A stretch of 64,000 bases of DNA, taken from Asaia krungthepensis NRIC 0535 (lineage in GTDB: Bacteria; Pseudomonadota; Alphaproteobacteria; Acetobacterales; Acetobacteraceae). The notes beneath the pieces are model-generated. The model had not been told where the DNA came from, searched no databases, and saw only the letters and a program-made list of their open reading frames with translations. A program made the position numbers and the translations under genes. The DNA is taken from contig NZ_BAPV01000014.1 of the NCBI RefSeq assembly GCF_025995175.1, positions 57,034 to 121,033 on the forward strand. Reading direction: 5' to 3'. Shown in pieces: positions 1-11,427 of this stretch (positions within the stretch are counted from its first letter, which is position 1; every line of letters starts with the position of its first letter).

Positions 1-688
1 GCTTCACATAGGCGATCGCACAATGCTCCGCGCAGTAGGGCTTGCCGGGTACGGGCTTGGCACCGCAGAAATGAAAGCCCGGCGTACCTGGATCGCCGTT
101 AGGCCAGCAGCAGGCAGGGCCACGACGCGGTGACGTATCGGCCGTCAGCGGACGCAGAAGCGGACGGAGCATCAGATCTGGTGCCATGGTCTTGGCCTCT
201 GCAGGTTTGCGGGTTGAGGATGCCTTGGGCGCGTCTTGCGCCTCGTCTTCCATAACGACCGAAGACGCCTGAGCGGGCGCGGGCTGGGCAGGCGCCGTCC
301 TGACTGCCGGTTCCGCACGGCTGGCGGCTGGCGGCACGGGCTGGGTAGCCGGGCGCACGATTTCGGCAGAAGACAGCGGAGCCACCGTCACGGACGCATC
401 TTCAGAAATGGATGCCTTGGTTTCAGGGCTCTTGACCGAAACGGCGTCAACAGGCTGCGCACTCTCCGCCGGTGCGCTCGTGACAACAGGCGCAGCCTCA
501 GCAGCAGCGTCCTTGCGGGGTTTGGCCGAAGCACGAATAGGCGACGGGCGGGGCGGCAAACCCAGACGATGCGCCTTGCCCACAACGGCATTCTTGGTGA
601 TCGAAAGCTGTCTGCCAATCTCGGCAGTCGACAGTCCTTCCTGCCACAGCGTCTGAAGACGGGAGATTATTTCGTCAGTCCATTCCAT
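1..688 (-). CDS. gcrA: GcrA family cell cycle regulator (3' end cut by window edge)
   Basis: GcrA is an alphaproteobacterial transcription factor that works with sigma70 RNA polymerase at promoters carrying GANTC methylation and drives S-phase genes. The visible 229 residues open with the typical helix-turn-helix block (MEWTDEII at residue 1, then STAEIGRQLSITKNAVVGKA). A long Ala/Pro/Ser-rich linker follows, and then the conserved Cys-rich C-terminal part (CCWPNGDPGTPGFHFCGAKP, later YCAEHC). The ATG lies at 688-686. No stop is reached before base 1, but the end of the family domain is visible, so only a few residues should be missing. The identification is firm; the role is family knowledge. 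Confidence 0.93.
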   Translation of the reverse strand, partial: MEWTDEIISRLQTLWQEGLSTAEIGRQLSITKNAVVGKAHRLGLPPRPSPIRASAKPRKDAAAEAAPVVTSAPAESAQPVDAVSVKSPETKASISEDASVTVAPLSSAEIVRPATQPVPPAASRAEPAVRTAPAQPAPAQASSVVMEDEAQDAPKASSTRKPAEAKTMAPDLMLRPLLRPLTADTSPRRGPACCWPNGDPGTPGFHFCGAKPVPGKPYCAEHCAIAYVK

Positions 689-840
689 CGCCCGTGCTCC
701 TCATTCAGTCCTGTGACGTAAAACTAGGGTGTCGATACGACTTGCTCAATCCGTAAATCGGATTTTTCTATGATGAGACTGGCGGATAAACACAGAGCTC
801 TTGTCCAAGTCAATCTGAACTCGCGCGAATTACCAAAGAA

Positions 841-881
841 TGAGGGCGATTGGGCCTCCGAAGCCCAATGCTGCGCCCTCA
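841..881 (-). terminator. Stem-loop downstream of rnd
   Basis: A long inverted repeat with outer arms TGAGGGCG and CGCCCTCA and inner arms ATTGGGC and GCCCAAT sits just past the rnd stop on the minus strand. A short T-rich stretch (TTCTTT) follows. It is a plausible Rho-independent terminator for rnd, with a weaker U tract than usual. Confidence 0.6.
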
Positions 882-892
882 TCTCGCCTGTT

Positions 893-2113
893 TCAGGGCG
901 ATACCGTCTCTTCAGGGCTCTTTTGCGCGCGAATAAGCCGGACAGAGCGCCCCGCGACGGCTAGCTGGATATCTCCACGCAGGAGAGCAAGGGCATCGTC
1001 GCCGAACACAGCCCTGCGCCACCCCTGCAGAACGGGGCTGTCTGTCTCACCCAGAGCGAGACTGTCGAGATCCTCGCTATTGGCCACCAGCTTGGGGGCC
1101 ACGCGATTGGCCTCACAGCTGGCGGCGAGAACGACCTTGAGAAGGGCCACGAGCGCGGATGAAGGCTTGGCGCCCTCCGGCTTGCGCGGAGGGCGCGGCA
1201 GATCCTTCTCGGGCAGATCGAGCCCGAGCTTGACCGCCGCGAGCAGACCCGGTGCTGCCTTCCCCTCGGCAAAGCCGCGCGACACGCCCCGCACGCGTGA
1301 CAGGGAGTCTGCATCCTGAGGGCGCACGGCGGCGATCTCCAGCAGGCTCTCGTCACGAATAAGACGCTGACGCGGGATATTGAGCGCCTGCGCCTCGATT
1401 TCGCGCCAAGCGGCGACCTCGCGCAGGACGCCCAGCATGCGGCGGTTATTGGTGCGCGCCTTGAGGCGCTCCCACTGGCGGCGCGGGTCGGGGCGGAAGG
1501 TTGCCGGGTCGTTCAGCACGGCCAGCTCGGCATCGGCCCAATGCAGGCGGTTCTGCTTTTCGAGTTCGCGATGAAGCGTCAGATAGACATCGCGCAGATG
1601 GGTGACGTCTGCCGCCGCATAGGCAATCTGCGCCTTGGAGAGCGGGCGCGCGGACCAATCACTGAAACGATGGGTCTTGTCGATGCTCGCCCCGGTAATG
1701 GCGCTCACCAGTGTGTCATACCCGACCTGATCGCCATAGCCACCGACCATGGCCGCCACCTGCGTATCGAAAATCGAGCAGGGCAACGCATCGAACAGAT
1801 GCAGGAAGATTTCCAGGTCCTGACGGGCCGCGTGAAAGACCTTCACACAGCTTTCTGTCGCCAGCAGATCGGCCAGCGGAGCAAGGTCCAGCCCAGGGGC
1901 GAGCGTATCGATCACGGCAACATCGGACACACCGCCAAGCTGCACCACACAGAGTTCCGGCCAGTATGTATGCTCGCGCACAAACTCCGTATCGATCGTA
2001 ACGAACGGCTCCTGCTTGAGTCGGGCGCAGAGTTGCGCCAAATCGTCTGTAGAAGACACGATGACTGGGGCTGGGAAACCGGCTTGAGACACTTGCATCT
2101 CCCATCCATACAT
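893..2113 (-). CDS. rnd: Ribonuclease D
   Basis: RNase D is a 3'-5' exoribonuclease that trims tRNA precursors and other stable RNAs. The 406-residue product has the DEDDy exonuclease fold: Exo I with D41 and E43 in VTIDTEF, Exo II with HAARQDLE near residue 99, and Exo III with Y165 and D169 in IAYAAADV. An HRDC nucleic-acid-binding domain follows at about residues 220-300. The first ATG is preceded by GAGGG at normal spacing; an in-frame ATG five codons later is an alternative. The gene is divergent from queF with only 14 bases between the start codons, so the promoter of each gene must lie inside the other coding region. Confidence 0.95.
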   Translation of the reverse strand: MYGWEMQVSQAGFPAPVIVSSTDDLAQLCARLKQEPFVTIDTEFVREHTYWPELCVVQLGGVSDVAVIDTLAPGLDLAPLADLLATESCVKVFHAARQDLEIFLHLFDALPCSIFDTQVAAMVGGYGDQVGYDTLVSAITGASIDKTHRFSDWSARPLSKAQIAYAAADVTHLRDVYLTLHRELEKQNRLHWADAELAVLNDPATFRPDPRRQWERLKARTNNRRMLGVLREVAAWREIEAQALNIPRQRLIRDESLLEIAAVRPQDADSLSRVRGVSRGFAEGKAAPGLLAAVKLGLDLPEKDLPRPPRKPEGAKPSSALVALLKVVLAASCEANRVAPKLVANSEDLDSLALGETDSPVLQGWRRAVFGDDALALLRGDIQLAVAGRSVRLIRAQKSPEETVSP

Positions 2114-2127
2114 CAGGGCAGACCCTC

Positions 2128-2598
2128 ATGACCACATCAGAGAATGATCTCGCAGCACTCAGCCAGCTGGGTCGACAGACCGTGCAGCCGGACAGCCCCG
2201 AAACCGCCACGCTCGAGCGCGTGCCGAGCCCCCATAAGGGACGCGACTACGTGGTACGCTTCACCGCACCCGAGTTCACCTCGCTCTGCCCGGTCACGGG
2301 CCAGCCCGATTTCGCCCATATCGTCATCGACTATATTCCGGGTGACTGGATTGTCGAAAGCAAGTCGCTGAAGCTGTATCTGACCAGCTTTCGCAACCAT
2401 GGCGCGTTCCATGAAGATTGCTCGGTCAGCATCGCTACGAAGCTGGTCGAGGTTCTGAACCCGAAATGGCTGCGCATCGGCGCCTATTGGTACCCGCGCG
2501 GTGGCATTCCGATCGACGTCTTCTGGCAGACCGGTCTGCCACCTGAAGGGGTATGGGTTCCCGCGCAGGACGTGCCAGGCTATCGCGGCAGGGGCTGA
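2128..2598 (+). CDS. queF: NADPH-dependent 7-cyano-7-deazaguanine reductase (preQ0 reductase)
   Basis: QueF reduces the nitrile of preQ0 to the amine preQ1, using NADPH, in queuosine tRNA-modification synthesis. The 156-residue length fits the short unimodular class. The catalytic cysteine C54 lies in [11 protein letters not shown] with the conserved aspartate D61. The NADPH-binding signature ESKSLKLYL starts at residue 77, and FHEDC lies at about residue 95. The gene starts 14 bases from the divergent rnd start. No other queuosine gene is in the window, and no preQ1 riboswitch is possible in the short leader. Confidence 0.95.
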   Translation: MTTSENDLAALSQLGRQTVQPDSPETATLERVPSPHKGRDYVVRFTAPEFTSLCPVTGQPDFAHIVIDYIPGDWIVESKSLKLYLTSFRNHGAFHEDCSVSIATKLVEVLNPKWLRIGAYWYPRGGIPIDVFWQTGLPPEGVWVPAQDVPGYRGRG

Positions 2599-2736
2599 TT
2601 GACGTTTCCGGGGCGGGCTCACTGAGGGCTCCTGCATTTTTGGTCCGGAAGCGGGGCCCGTCCTGGAAATTCCTTTTAATGGTGTCCGAAGCGTTTTCCC
2701 TGACAGACTGGCCTCTCCTGATTCAGGAGAGGCCTC

Positions 2737-3795
2737 ATGACATCGATTGTGCGCGCTTTCATCGTCTTGACCCTGTCGGGTCTGTGCGCTCCCTGGACAT
2801 CAGCGCGGGCCTCTCCTCCGCCAGCCGCTTTTCTCTTCCTGATCCAGCAGCGTTGCGATGTGCCGACCGCCCTGCCGGGAGATCCCGCCTGCCGCACCAT
2901 GCGCCCTGTAGAGCCGGGAGAGGACCCGCTTTATCGCCTGAGCAACGGCGTAGAGGGAGAGGGGCGGATCGATATGGTGAATCTCCCGATCGAGCGTCAT
3001 GGAAAATGGCGGGTCGTGAGCCCGGACGCCCATGTGAACGTGACTGATAAGACCACAGGGATCAAAGGGGGCGTGTCCGTTGAGGGTGTTGGGGCGCGCT
3101 TTATCTCAGTGCTGGGCAGCTGGAGCCCCGTCGCGGTCTCGCATTTCACTAATGCGGCCTGCGACGCCATGCCCGATAATTCTGACCGGTTCCTCGATTC
3201 CTGGGTGCTCGGTCCGGCTCAGGACAACACAGCCACGGCAGGACATGGCGAGACGCGCAGTGGCAACCTAACGCGGTATGAAGGGGAAACGGATGGCCCC
3301 GGCTGTCCTGCCCGTTTACGCAAGGCGGCCTATAGCTGGATCAGGCAGGACTATACGTATCGCTCGGGGCGGCGCTTTCCGAGCCTGGTTTCCGTGCATT
3401 ACAGCGCTGCCAGCCCGCTAGGTGGACCGGGCGAAGCAGAGCAGAGGGAACGGCTCTATCTCGCCTGGGGGCTGGGCCTGGCACGTTGGGAGAAATGGTC
3501 ACGGGAGGATTGGCGCAACCCGAAAACAGGCGAAACGGCGCTCGATCAGGCGCGGCGCGTATTCGTGTCAGGCCGATGCAACACGCCGATTGGCGACCGT
3601 GATCAGGGTGATGGCGTGACTTATAGTGCCGTCTCGTCAGACGGCACCTATGCCGAGACGATCAGGACGGCACCGGATTCTCCGGCCCATCGCTGGGTCC
3701 TGACGCAATGTCAGGACTATACCAGCCTACGCGCCGGCCCGACACGCGATCTGCAACAGATGAGCGCCGGAGCCAGCCCCGAATTCTGGAGATGA
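2737..3795 (+). CDS. Exported protein of unknown function
   Basis: I do not recognise this 352-residue protein. It starts with a clear signal peptide (hydrophobic residues 4-18, Ala-rich cleavage region near SARA at residues 22-25), so a periplasmic or secreted location is likely. The mature part is rich in Gly, Asp, Arg and aromatic residues and has several cysteines (in QQRCDVP, GDPACR, TNAACDAMP, GPGCPAR, SGRCNTP, TQCQDY) that could form disulfides in the periplasm. The start is supported by an AGGAGAGG ribosome-binding site just upstream of the ATG. It stands alone between queF and the ATP synthase genes and ends before a shared bidirectional terminator. Confidence 0.8.
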   Translation: MTSIVRAFIVLTLSGLCAPWTSARASPPPAAFLFLIQQRCDVPTALPGDPACRTMRPVEPGEDPLYRLSNGVEGEGRIDMVNLPIERHGKWRVVSPDAHVNVTDKTTGIKGGVSVEGVGARFISVLGSWSPVAVSHFTNAACDAMPDNSDRFLDSWVLGPAQDNTATAGHGETRSGNLTRYEGETDGPGCPARLRKAAYSWIRQDYTYRSGRRFPSLVSVHYSAASPLGGPGEAEQRERLYLAWGLGLARWEKWSREDWRNPKTGETALDQARRVFVSGRCNTPIGDRDQGDGVTYSAVSSDGTYAETIRTAPDSPAHRWVLTQCQDYTSLRAGPTRDLQQMSAGASPEFWR

Positions 3796-3845
3796 GGGCG
3801 GAGGTTACCGGGACGAAGAACAGAACGTCACGGATCGGACCGCGA

Positions 3846-3888
3846 TAAAAAAAGGCCGGAGCCCTTCAGGACAACGGCCTTTTTTTAT
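3846..3888. terminator. Bidirectional Rho-independent terminator
   Basis: The arms AAAAAAAGGCCG and CGGCCTTTTTTT flank a loop of about 16 bases, giving a GC stem with an A run on one side and a T run on the other. It can end both the exported-protein gene (plus strand) and the atp operon (minus strand), which converge here. Confidence 0.9.
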
Positions 3889-3907
3889 CTCGTGTATCGC
3901 AATCCGG

Positions 3908-4327
3908 TCAGTGGATCGGATGCGACGCCTCGGCGGCTTCAATCGCAGCGCGCGTCGACTGGATCTTACGGGAAATGCGATCCTGATCGATGATGTCGTC
4001 AGCGGCGACATTGGTCAGCTGCATCTCCAGCGTTTCAAGGCGGGCTTCTGCTTCGCTCAGGACAATATCCTCGATCGGCAGGGCCTCATCCGCAAGGATG
4101 GTGCAGCGATCGGCCGTGATATCGGCGAAACCACCGGAGACGAAGAAGCGCTCGGTCACGACGCCACCCTCATAGAGGGAAACGACGCCACCGCGCAGCA
4201 GGAGCATGATCGGCGCATGATCCGGCATGGCCGCGATATCGCCTTCCTCGCCCGGGATCACTGCCATTTCGACTTCCTTGCGGAAGAGCAGCTTCTCCGG
4301 GCTGATGATTTCGACCTGAACCGGCAT
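3908..4327 (-). CDS. atpC: F1F0 ATP synthase subunit epsilon
   Basis: This is the epsilon subunit of the F1 central stalk. It couples rotation to catalysis and can inhibit ATP hydrolysis. The 139-residue protein has the N-terminal beta-sandwich with the family motifs VEIISPEKLLF and IPGEEGDIAAMPDHAPIMLL, followed by the C-terminal helical hairpin (residues 90-139). It is the last gene of atpHAGDC, four bases after atpD, and is followed by a strong terminator. Confidence 0.96.
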   Translation of the reverse strand: MPVQVEIISPEKLLFRKEVEMAVIPGEEGDIAAMPDHAPIMLLLRGGVVSLYEGGVVTERFFVSGGFADITADRCTILADEALPIEDIVLSEAEARLETLEMQLTNVAADDIIDQDRISRKIQSTRAAIEAAEASHPIH

Positions 4328-4331
4328 GAGC

Positions 4332-6688
<2,357 letters not shown>

Positions 6689-6697
6689 GATTCGTCC

Positions 6698-8233
6698 TTA
6701 GGCTGCGAAACGCTTGTTGAACGCGGTGAGCAGCTCGGTCAGCTTGGCTTCGACTTCCGGCTTGATCTGGCGATCATTGCGGATGGCGTCGAGAATGTCC
6801 TTGCCGGGGCCGCGCATCTCGGCCAGCAGCGTGGCTTCATAACGAACCACCTGGTCGACCTTGACCACGTCCACGAAGCCGCGCGTACCGGCAAACAGAA
6901 CCACAACCTGCTCTTCGACCGGCAGCGGCGAGGTCTGGGGCTGCTTCAGCAGTTCCGTCAGGCGGGCGCCACGCTCGAGCTGCTTGCGGGTTGCGGGGTC
7001 CAGATCAGACGCAAACTGCGAGAACGCCGCCATTTCGCGATACTGGGCGAGGTCCAGCTTGATCTTGCCGGCAACCTGCTTCATCGCCTTGATCTGGGCG
7101 GCGGAGCCGACGCGCGACACCGAACCACCCACGTTCACGGCCGGGCGGATGCCCTTGTAGAACAGGTCGGTCTCGAGGAAGATTTGACCGTCGGTGATCG
7201 AGATCACGTTGGTCGGGATATAGGCGGCAACGTCGCCCGCCTGGGTCTCGATGACCGGGAGGGCCGTCAGCGAACCGCCGCCGAATTCGTCGGACATCTT
7301 GGCGGCGCGCTCGAGCAGACGCGAGTGCAGATAGAACACGTCACCCGGGAAAGCCTCACGGCCTGGCGGACGACGCAGCAGCAGCGACATCTGGCGATAG
7401 GCCACGGCCTGCTTGGACAGATCGTCATAGCAGATGAGGGCATGCATGCCGTTATCGCGGAAGAACTCGCCCATCGAGCAGGCCGAGTACGGTGCGAGGT
7501 ACTGCATGGGAGCCGGATCGGACGCGGTGGCGGCGACAACGATGGAGTATTCCATCGAGCCTTCTTCCGTCAGCGTACGAACGAGGTTGGCGACGGTCGA
7601 GCGCTTCTGACCGATGGCAACGTAGATGCAATACAGCTTCTGCTTCTCGTCACCCGTGGCGTTGACGGGCTTCTGCGCGACGATGGTGTCGATCAGAATG
7701 GCCGTCTTGCCGGTCTGGCGGTCGCCGATCACGAGCTCGCGCTGGCCACGACCGATCGGCACCAGGGCGTCGATGGCCTTGATACCGGTCTGCATCGGCT
7801 CGCACACGGACTGGCGCGGCATGATGCCCGGAGCCTTCACTTCGGCGCGCTTCATGACAACGTCGGTCAGCGGGCCCTTGCCGTCGATCGGGTTACCGAG
7901 CGCGTCAACAACGCGGCCCAGAAGCCCCTTGCCGACCGGCACTTCGACCACGGCACCGGTGCGGGTGACGGTGTCACCTTCACGGATACCTTCGCCATCG
8001 CCGAACACGACGACACCGACGCTGTCCTCTTCGAGGTTCAACACCATGCCGCGATCGCCGGTGGTCTGGAAATCGACCATTTCGCCGGACATGGCATTGG
8101 ACAGGCCATAGACGCGCGCAATGCCGTCACCGATGGACAGGACGGTGCCCGTCTCGGAGACCTGCGCTTCGTCATTGAAGGACGCGATCTGCTGCTTGAG
8201 GATGTCCGAAATCTCTGCGGGACGGATATCCAT
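6698..8233 (-). CDS. atpA: F1F0 ATP synthase subunit alpha
   Basis: This is the regulatory nucleotide-binding subunit of F1. The 511-residue product has the Walker A GDRQTGKT at about residue 170 and the family signature with [14 protein letters not shown]. The ATG at 8233 is preferred over an in-frame GTG one codon upstream. The atpH stop and this ATG share a base in the string TGATG, the usual arrangement for translational coupling of delta to alpha. Confidence 0.97.
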   Translation of the reverse strand: MDIRPAEISDILKQQIASFNDEAQVSETGTVLSIGDGIARVYGLSNAMSGEMVDFQTTGDRGMVLNLEEDSVGVVVFGDGEGIREGDTVTRTGAVVEVPVGKGLLGRVVDALGNPIDGKGPLTDVVMKRAEVKAPGIMPRQSVCEPMQTGIKAIDALVPIGRGQRELVIGDRQTGKTAILIDTIVAQKPVNATGDEKQKLYCIYVAIGQKRSTVANLVRTLTEEGSMEYSIVVAATASDPAPMQYLAPYSACSMGEFFRDNGMHALICYDDLSKQAVAYRQMSLLLRRPPGREAFPGDVFYLHSRLLERAAKMSDEFGGGSLTALPVIETQAGDVAAYIPTNVISITDGQIFLETDLFYKGIRPAVNVGGSVSRVGSAAQIKAMKQVAGKIKLDLAQYREMAAFSQFASDLDPATRKQLERGARLTELLKQPQTSPLPVEEQVVVLFAGTRGFVDVVKVDQVVRYEATLLAEMRGPGKDILDAIRNDRQIKPEVEAKLTELLTAFNKRFAA

Positions 8234-8820
8234 CACGCGGCTCCCTTCATGGCATTCTGGATGCGGGTCAGACGCCCGCGAATGGAGGTATCAAATAGCT
8301 TGGCGCCAATCTGCACGACAAGACCACCGATCAGTTCGGGCTCGACGCGCTCGATCATGGAAACACGGGCATAGCCCGCTTCTGCCAGGCGAGTCTGCAA
8401 GGCGCTGCGCTGGCCTGCCGTAAGCGGCTGTGCGCTGCGCACTTCGGCAATCGTCTCGCCACGACGCTTCGCGTCCAGGGCAAGAACGGCACCGAGAATT
8501 TCATCGACGCGGGCGACGCGACGGTTGCGGGCGATCACGGCCACGAAACGCTTGAGCGTCTCGCTGAAGCCCTGCGCGTTCAGCACGGCTTCGAGACCCT
8601 GGCCGGCCTGGCGGGAATCGAGACTCTGGTCGGCCAGGAATTCGCGCAGCGGGGCGCTCTCCGCGATCAGCTTGCGCAGGGCGCGCACCTGATCCAGCAC
8701 TTCAGGGAGCACCGATTTCTCATCAGCATAGTCATAGAGCGCAAGGGCGTAGCGTTGCGCCATGCCCCCCGACACCTCCCTGCTGACCTGCGGTGCCTCG
8801 GCTGTTTCGACCACTGTCAC
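8233..8820 (-). CDS. atpH: F1F0 ATP synthase subunit delta
   Basis: Delta is the stator subunit that ties F1 to subunit b of F0. The frame is open back to 8922, but the family domain begins at [15 protein letters not shown] (ATG at 8763). I choose the GTG at 8820, which gives 195 residues with a short leader ending in VSGGMAQRY, a pattern like other acetic acid bacterial delta subunits, and has a GGTGGG sequence upstream. The ATG at 8763 would give 176 residues and cannot be excluded. It is the first gene of atpHAGDC; the F0 genes are not in the window, as expected for alphaproteobacteria that split F1 and F0 operons. Confidence 0.88.
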   Translation of the reverse strand: MTVVETAEAPQVSREVSGGMAQRYALALYDYADEKSVLPEVLDQVRALRKLIAESAPLREFLADQSLDSRQAGQGLEAVLNAQGFSETLKRFVAVIARNRRVARVDEILGAVLALDAKRRGETIAEVRSAQPLTAGQRSALQTRLAEAGYARVSMIERVEPELIGGLVVQIGAKLFDTSIRGRLTRIQNAMKGAA

Positions 8821-9203
8821 GTCTGGCGTTCCCACCCCAATTACACAAACATCCTGATGACCATCGCGACCATAGTGCCGGGCAAAGCGCCCTGGGCATG
8901 GTTCATGGAACCGATCGATCATGACTCAGGTAACGAGACTGTTCGTCCCGATTCCGCAATAACGGATCAGGCCTCGCGGGGCGTCTAGCACGCAGGCCGC
9001 GCCAAGCGCAACTGACACTCTGCGGCGCAAACCCTGTAAACGCACGCCGTTCTGTCACGCTGTCCTCCTTCGCGCCTTGAAGACTACCTCACCTTCCTCC
9101 GGACACCCCGGAGGGCAAACCGTTCCGGATTTGCACTTTTGCGTGTGAACTTGCGAAAAGAGCGCCCTCCCAGACCACCAGATTCGGAAAGTCCGCCTCT
9201 TTC

Positions 9204-9845
9204 ATGCCTCCCGTCCGCCCAGTGCCCTCTCTCTCATGCGCCCGTTTCTCTGCCAGTGGGCTGTCTCTCAAGGTATCCGCAGCTTTTACAATCATCCTTT
9301 GCAGCCTGGCCGGCCCCAGCATGCTCGCCGAGGCAGCGTCAATCGCATCCGCAGCCACAACCGGCAGGGACACCGCAAAGGACGCCTCCCCCCTTACGCC
9401 GGAACAGCCCGCAGGCGTGCCTTATTGGGACAACTGGACAGACGCGCAGGGCGTCAGTCATCTGACCAAATGTAAGCTCAGGAATTTTACCCTGATGCGC
9501 ATGGCGGCCCATGCCGACCCGCAATGGGTCAATCACGCCCAGCAGGGTCAGGCCCGCATGGTCACGAGTATCCAGCCAGCCGGGTGGAAGGGCGGATGGC
9601 ATGCCCCCGAAAGCGTGCAATGGATCATCCCGATTCAGGGCGTCTGGTTCGTCCAGAGCATGGATGGCACGCGCGTTGAGCTCAATCCGGGCGACGCCCT
9701 GTTGAGCGAGGACATTGGCGGCAAGCCCGATGCTGAAGGCCATGTCGGTCATTTGTCAGGGAATGTGGGGGACGCGCCTGTCGCGCTCATGATCACCCAG
9801 TTCGCCGCAGCCCAGCCCAGCCATGAGCCGTGCCAGACCCGCTAG
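9204..9845 (+). CDS. Exported cupin-like protein
   Basis: This 213-residue protein has a long N-terminal region with a hydrophobic signal segment at about residues 24-45 (FTIILCSLAGPSMLAEAA), so it is probably periplasmic. The C-terminal half looks like a single cupin barrel: VQWIIPIQGVWFVQSMDG, VELNPGDALLSEDIG and APVALMITQF. The usual metal-binding histidines are mostly absent, so enzymatic activity is uncertain. The N-terminal start is unsure because the n-region before the hydrophobic core is unusually long; a GTG six codons in is an alternative. It is monocistronic, between the atp operon and tRNA genes. Confidence 0.7.
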   Translation: MPPVRPVPSLSCARFSASGLSLKVSAAFTIILCSLAGPSMLAEAASIASAATTGRDTAKDASPLTPEQPAGVPYWDNWTDAQGVSHLTKCKLRNFTLMRMAAHADPQWVNHAQQGQARMVTSIQPAGWKGGWHAPESVQWIIPIQGVWFVQSMDGTRVELNPGDALLSEDIGGKPDAEGHVGHLSGNVGDAPVALMITQFAAAQPSHEPCQTR

Positions 9846-10021
9846 GCTCGCCGTTCACCCGCAAGACCGGGAAAGCCCGATGCGCGTGGTGCGCCAAGCC
9901 TGGCCCGATATTGTGCCGTTCGGGCGAATCAGCGCGGGAGCGGGAAGCGACCCGGAAGTTAACCCTATCAAGGCCGGTCGGCGCAGCGCGCGAAACACAG
10001 ATTTTCGAGGAGAAATTCGGC

Positions 10022-10095
10022 TGGAGCGGGCGAAGGGAATCGAACCCTCCTCAGAAGCTTGGAAGGCTACTGCATTACCACTATGCTACGCCCGC
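10022..10095 (-). tRNA. tRNA-Gly (anticodon TCC)
   Basis: A full cloverleaf can be drawn. The acceptor stem is GCGGGCG with CGCCCGC, the D arm is GCAT/ATGC, the anticodon loop is CTTCCAA, and the T arm is GAGGG/CCCTT around TTCGATT. A templated CCA end follows discriminator T. The second pair of the anticodon stem is a T-T mismatch (GTAGC against GCTTC). The 74 bases are otherwise normal. Confidence 0.95.
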
Positions 10096-10279
10096 GCTTC
10101 AGCTGATGGTTCTCCCTAACGCTGATCCAGGCGGGAAGCAAGAGACAGTTTCGCCCGAAAAACTGCAAATGATCTCTTGACTTAAGCGCCCGCGCGCCGC
10201 ATTACGCCGCAAGTGGTCTCGTCATGACCCAACCGGACAGGATGCTTCATCCGGAACGGTTGACCAGGCGGACGACGAT

Positions 10280-10356
10280 AGGGGTGTAGCTCAATTGGCT
10301 AGAGCGCCGGTCTCCAAAACCGGAGGTTGAGAGTTCGAGACCCTCCGCCCCTGCCA
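10280..10356 (+). tRNA. tRNA-Trp (anticodon CCA)
   Basis: The acceptor stem AGGGGTG pairs with CGCCCCT. The D arm is GCTC/GAGC, the anticodon stem is CCGGT/ACCGG with loop CTCCAAA, the T loop is TTCGAGA, and there is a templated GCCA end. It lies just upstream of secE and nusG, a linkage widespread in proteobacteria, and may be cotranscribed with them. Confidence 0.97.
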
Positions 10357-10448
10357 CCACGCCGCAGCCGCTGGCTGATCATGTCAGCGAGCGGAGTCGG
10401 GCGCGGTATTCCGCCACGCGCGGCTTTCAAATAAACATGAGGATGACG

Positions 10449-10739
10449 GTGTCGGTCACTACCCCCAAGCACGGGTCGCAGCAGTCTTCGCCCTCCAAGG
10501 GAGGTGCATCGAAAGACGCCCCGAAACCCTCTCCCAAACCAGCCGCCCGCTTCAATCTGGTCCAGTACCTGAAGGATGTGCGCACGGAAGCGACCAGGGT
10601 GACCTGGCCGACACGTCGTAATACGCTGGTCACCACGGGTGCCGTTCTTGCAATGGCCGCCCTTACTTCCGTTTTCTTTTTCGTTGTCGACCAGGTCATC
10701 GGGCTTGGCGTACGCGAACTCTTTGGCGTTGGAGGCTGA
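10449..10739 (+). CDS. secE: Preprotein translocase subunit SecE
   Basis: SecE is the small membrane clamp of the SecYEG protein-export channel. The protein has a Ser/Pro/Lys-rich cytosolic leader, the family amphipathic helix (FNLVQYLKDVRTEATRVTWP) with the conserved VTWP, and a single membrane span at about residues 62-85 (TLVTTGAVLAMAALTSVFFF). I start at the GTG at 10449 because GAGGA lies five bases before it. The ATG at 10437 is also in frame but lacks a ribosome-binding site and would add four residues. nusG follows after 11 bases, forming the classic secE-nusG pair. Confidence 0.93.
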   Translation: MSVTTPKHGSQQSSPSKGGASKDAPKPSPKPAARFNLVQYLKDVRTEATRVTWPTRRNTLVTTGAVLAMAALTSVFFFVVDQVIGLGVRELFGVGG

Positions 10740-10750
10740 GACGAACAACC

Positions 10751-11281
10751 ATGGCTAAGCGTTGGTACGTCGTGCATGTCTATTCCGGGTTCGAGAAGAA
10801 GATCGCGACCCACATCAAGGAACAGGCTGCCCAGAAGGGTCTGAGCGACCAGTTCGAGGAAGTTCTGGTTCCCTCCGAGGACGTCACCGAAGTTCGCCGT
10901 GGTCGCAAGGTCAATGCTGAGCGCAAGTTCTTCCCCGGCTATGTTCTGGTGAAGATGGAACTGACCGACGATGCATGGCATCTGGTCAAGGATACGCCCA
11001 AGGTCACCGGCTTTCTCGGGACACGCAACCGTCCCTCTCCCATCACTGAAGCTGAAGCCGAGCGCATGCTCAAGCAGGCCGAAGAAGGTGTCGAACGTCC
11101 GCGTTCGGCCCTGACCTTCGAGATCGGCGAGCAGATTCGCGTGGCCGATGGCCCCTTTACCTCGTTCAACGGTGTTATCGAGGAAGTGGACGAGGAACGT
11201 TCGCGCCTCAAGGTCAGCGTGTCGATCTTCGGTCGTTCCACCCCCGTGGAACTGGATTACACGCAGGTCGAGAAGCTCTGA
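10751..11281 (+). CDS. nusG: Transcription termination/antitermination protein NusG
   Basis: NusG binds RNA polymerase, suppresses pausing and links transcription to Rho and to ribosomes. The 176-residue protein shows the N-terminal NGN domain (KRWYVVHVYSGFEKKIATHI, FFPGYVLVKMEL, VTGFLG) and the C-terminal KOW domain (GEQIRVADGPFTSFNGVIEE and later FGRSTPVELDY). It ends the secE-nusG transcript, with a strong terminator 30 bases later. The usual L11/L1 ribosomal genes do not follow; the strand switches to pqiC. Confidence 0.97.
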   Translation: MAKRWYVVHVYSGFEKKIATHIKEQAAQKGLSDQFEEVLVPSEDVTEVRRGRKVNAERKFFPGYVLVKMELTDDAWHLVKDTPKVTGFLGTRNRPSPITEAEAERMLKQAEEGVERPRSALTFEIGEQIRVADGPFTSFNGVIEEVDEERSRLKVSVSIFGRSTPVELDYTQVEKL

Positions 11282-11312
11282 TCGCTTCACGATACAGCGC
11301 GCGATAGACAAG

Positions 11313-11346
11313 AAAAACCCGCCTCCTTTGGGAGGCGGGTTTTTTC
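11313..11346 (+). terminator. Rho-independent terminator after nusG
   Basis: The arms AAAAACCCGCCTCC and GGAGGCGGGTTTTTT enclose a short TTTG loop. The T run follows on the plus strand, and the A run on the other side could also stop transcription arriving from the minus strand. Confidence 0.93.
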
Positions 11347-11427
11347 ATGTCTGCACTCCGGAATGAGATAACCGGAACCCTCGGTAAACCCGGGCTCTGC
11401 CAAGCCTGGGCAAAGCTCCGGTTCTCG

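Noticed and set aside
748..767. Short hairpin AATCCG/CGGATT followed by T
   Set aside because: No plus-strand gene ends before it and it lies in the gcrA upstream region; the stem is only six pairs.
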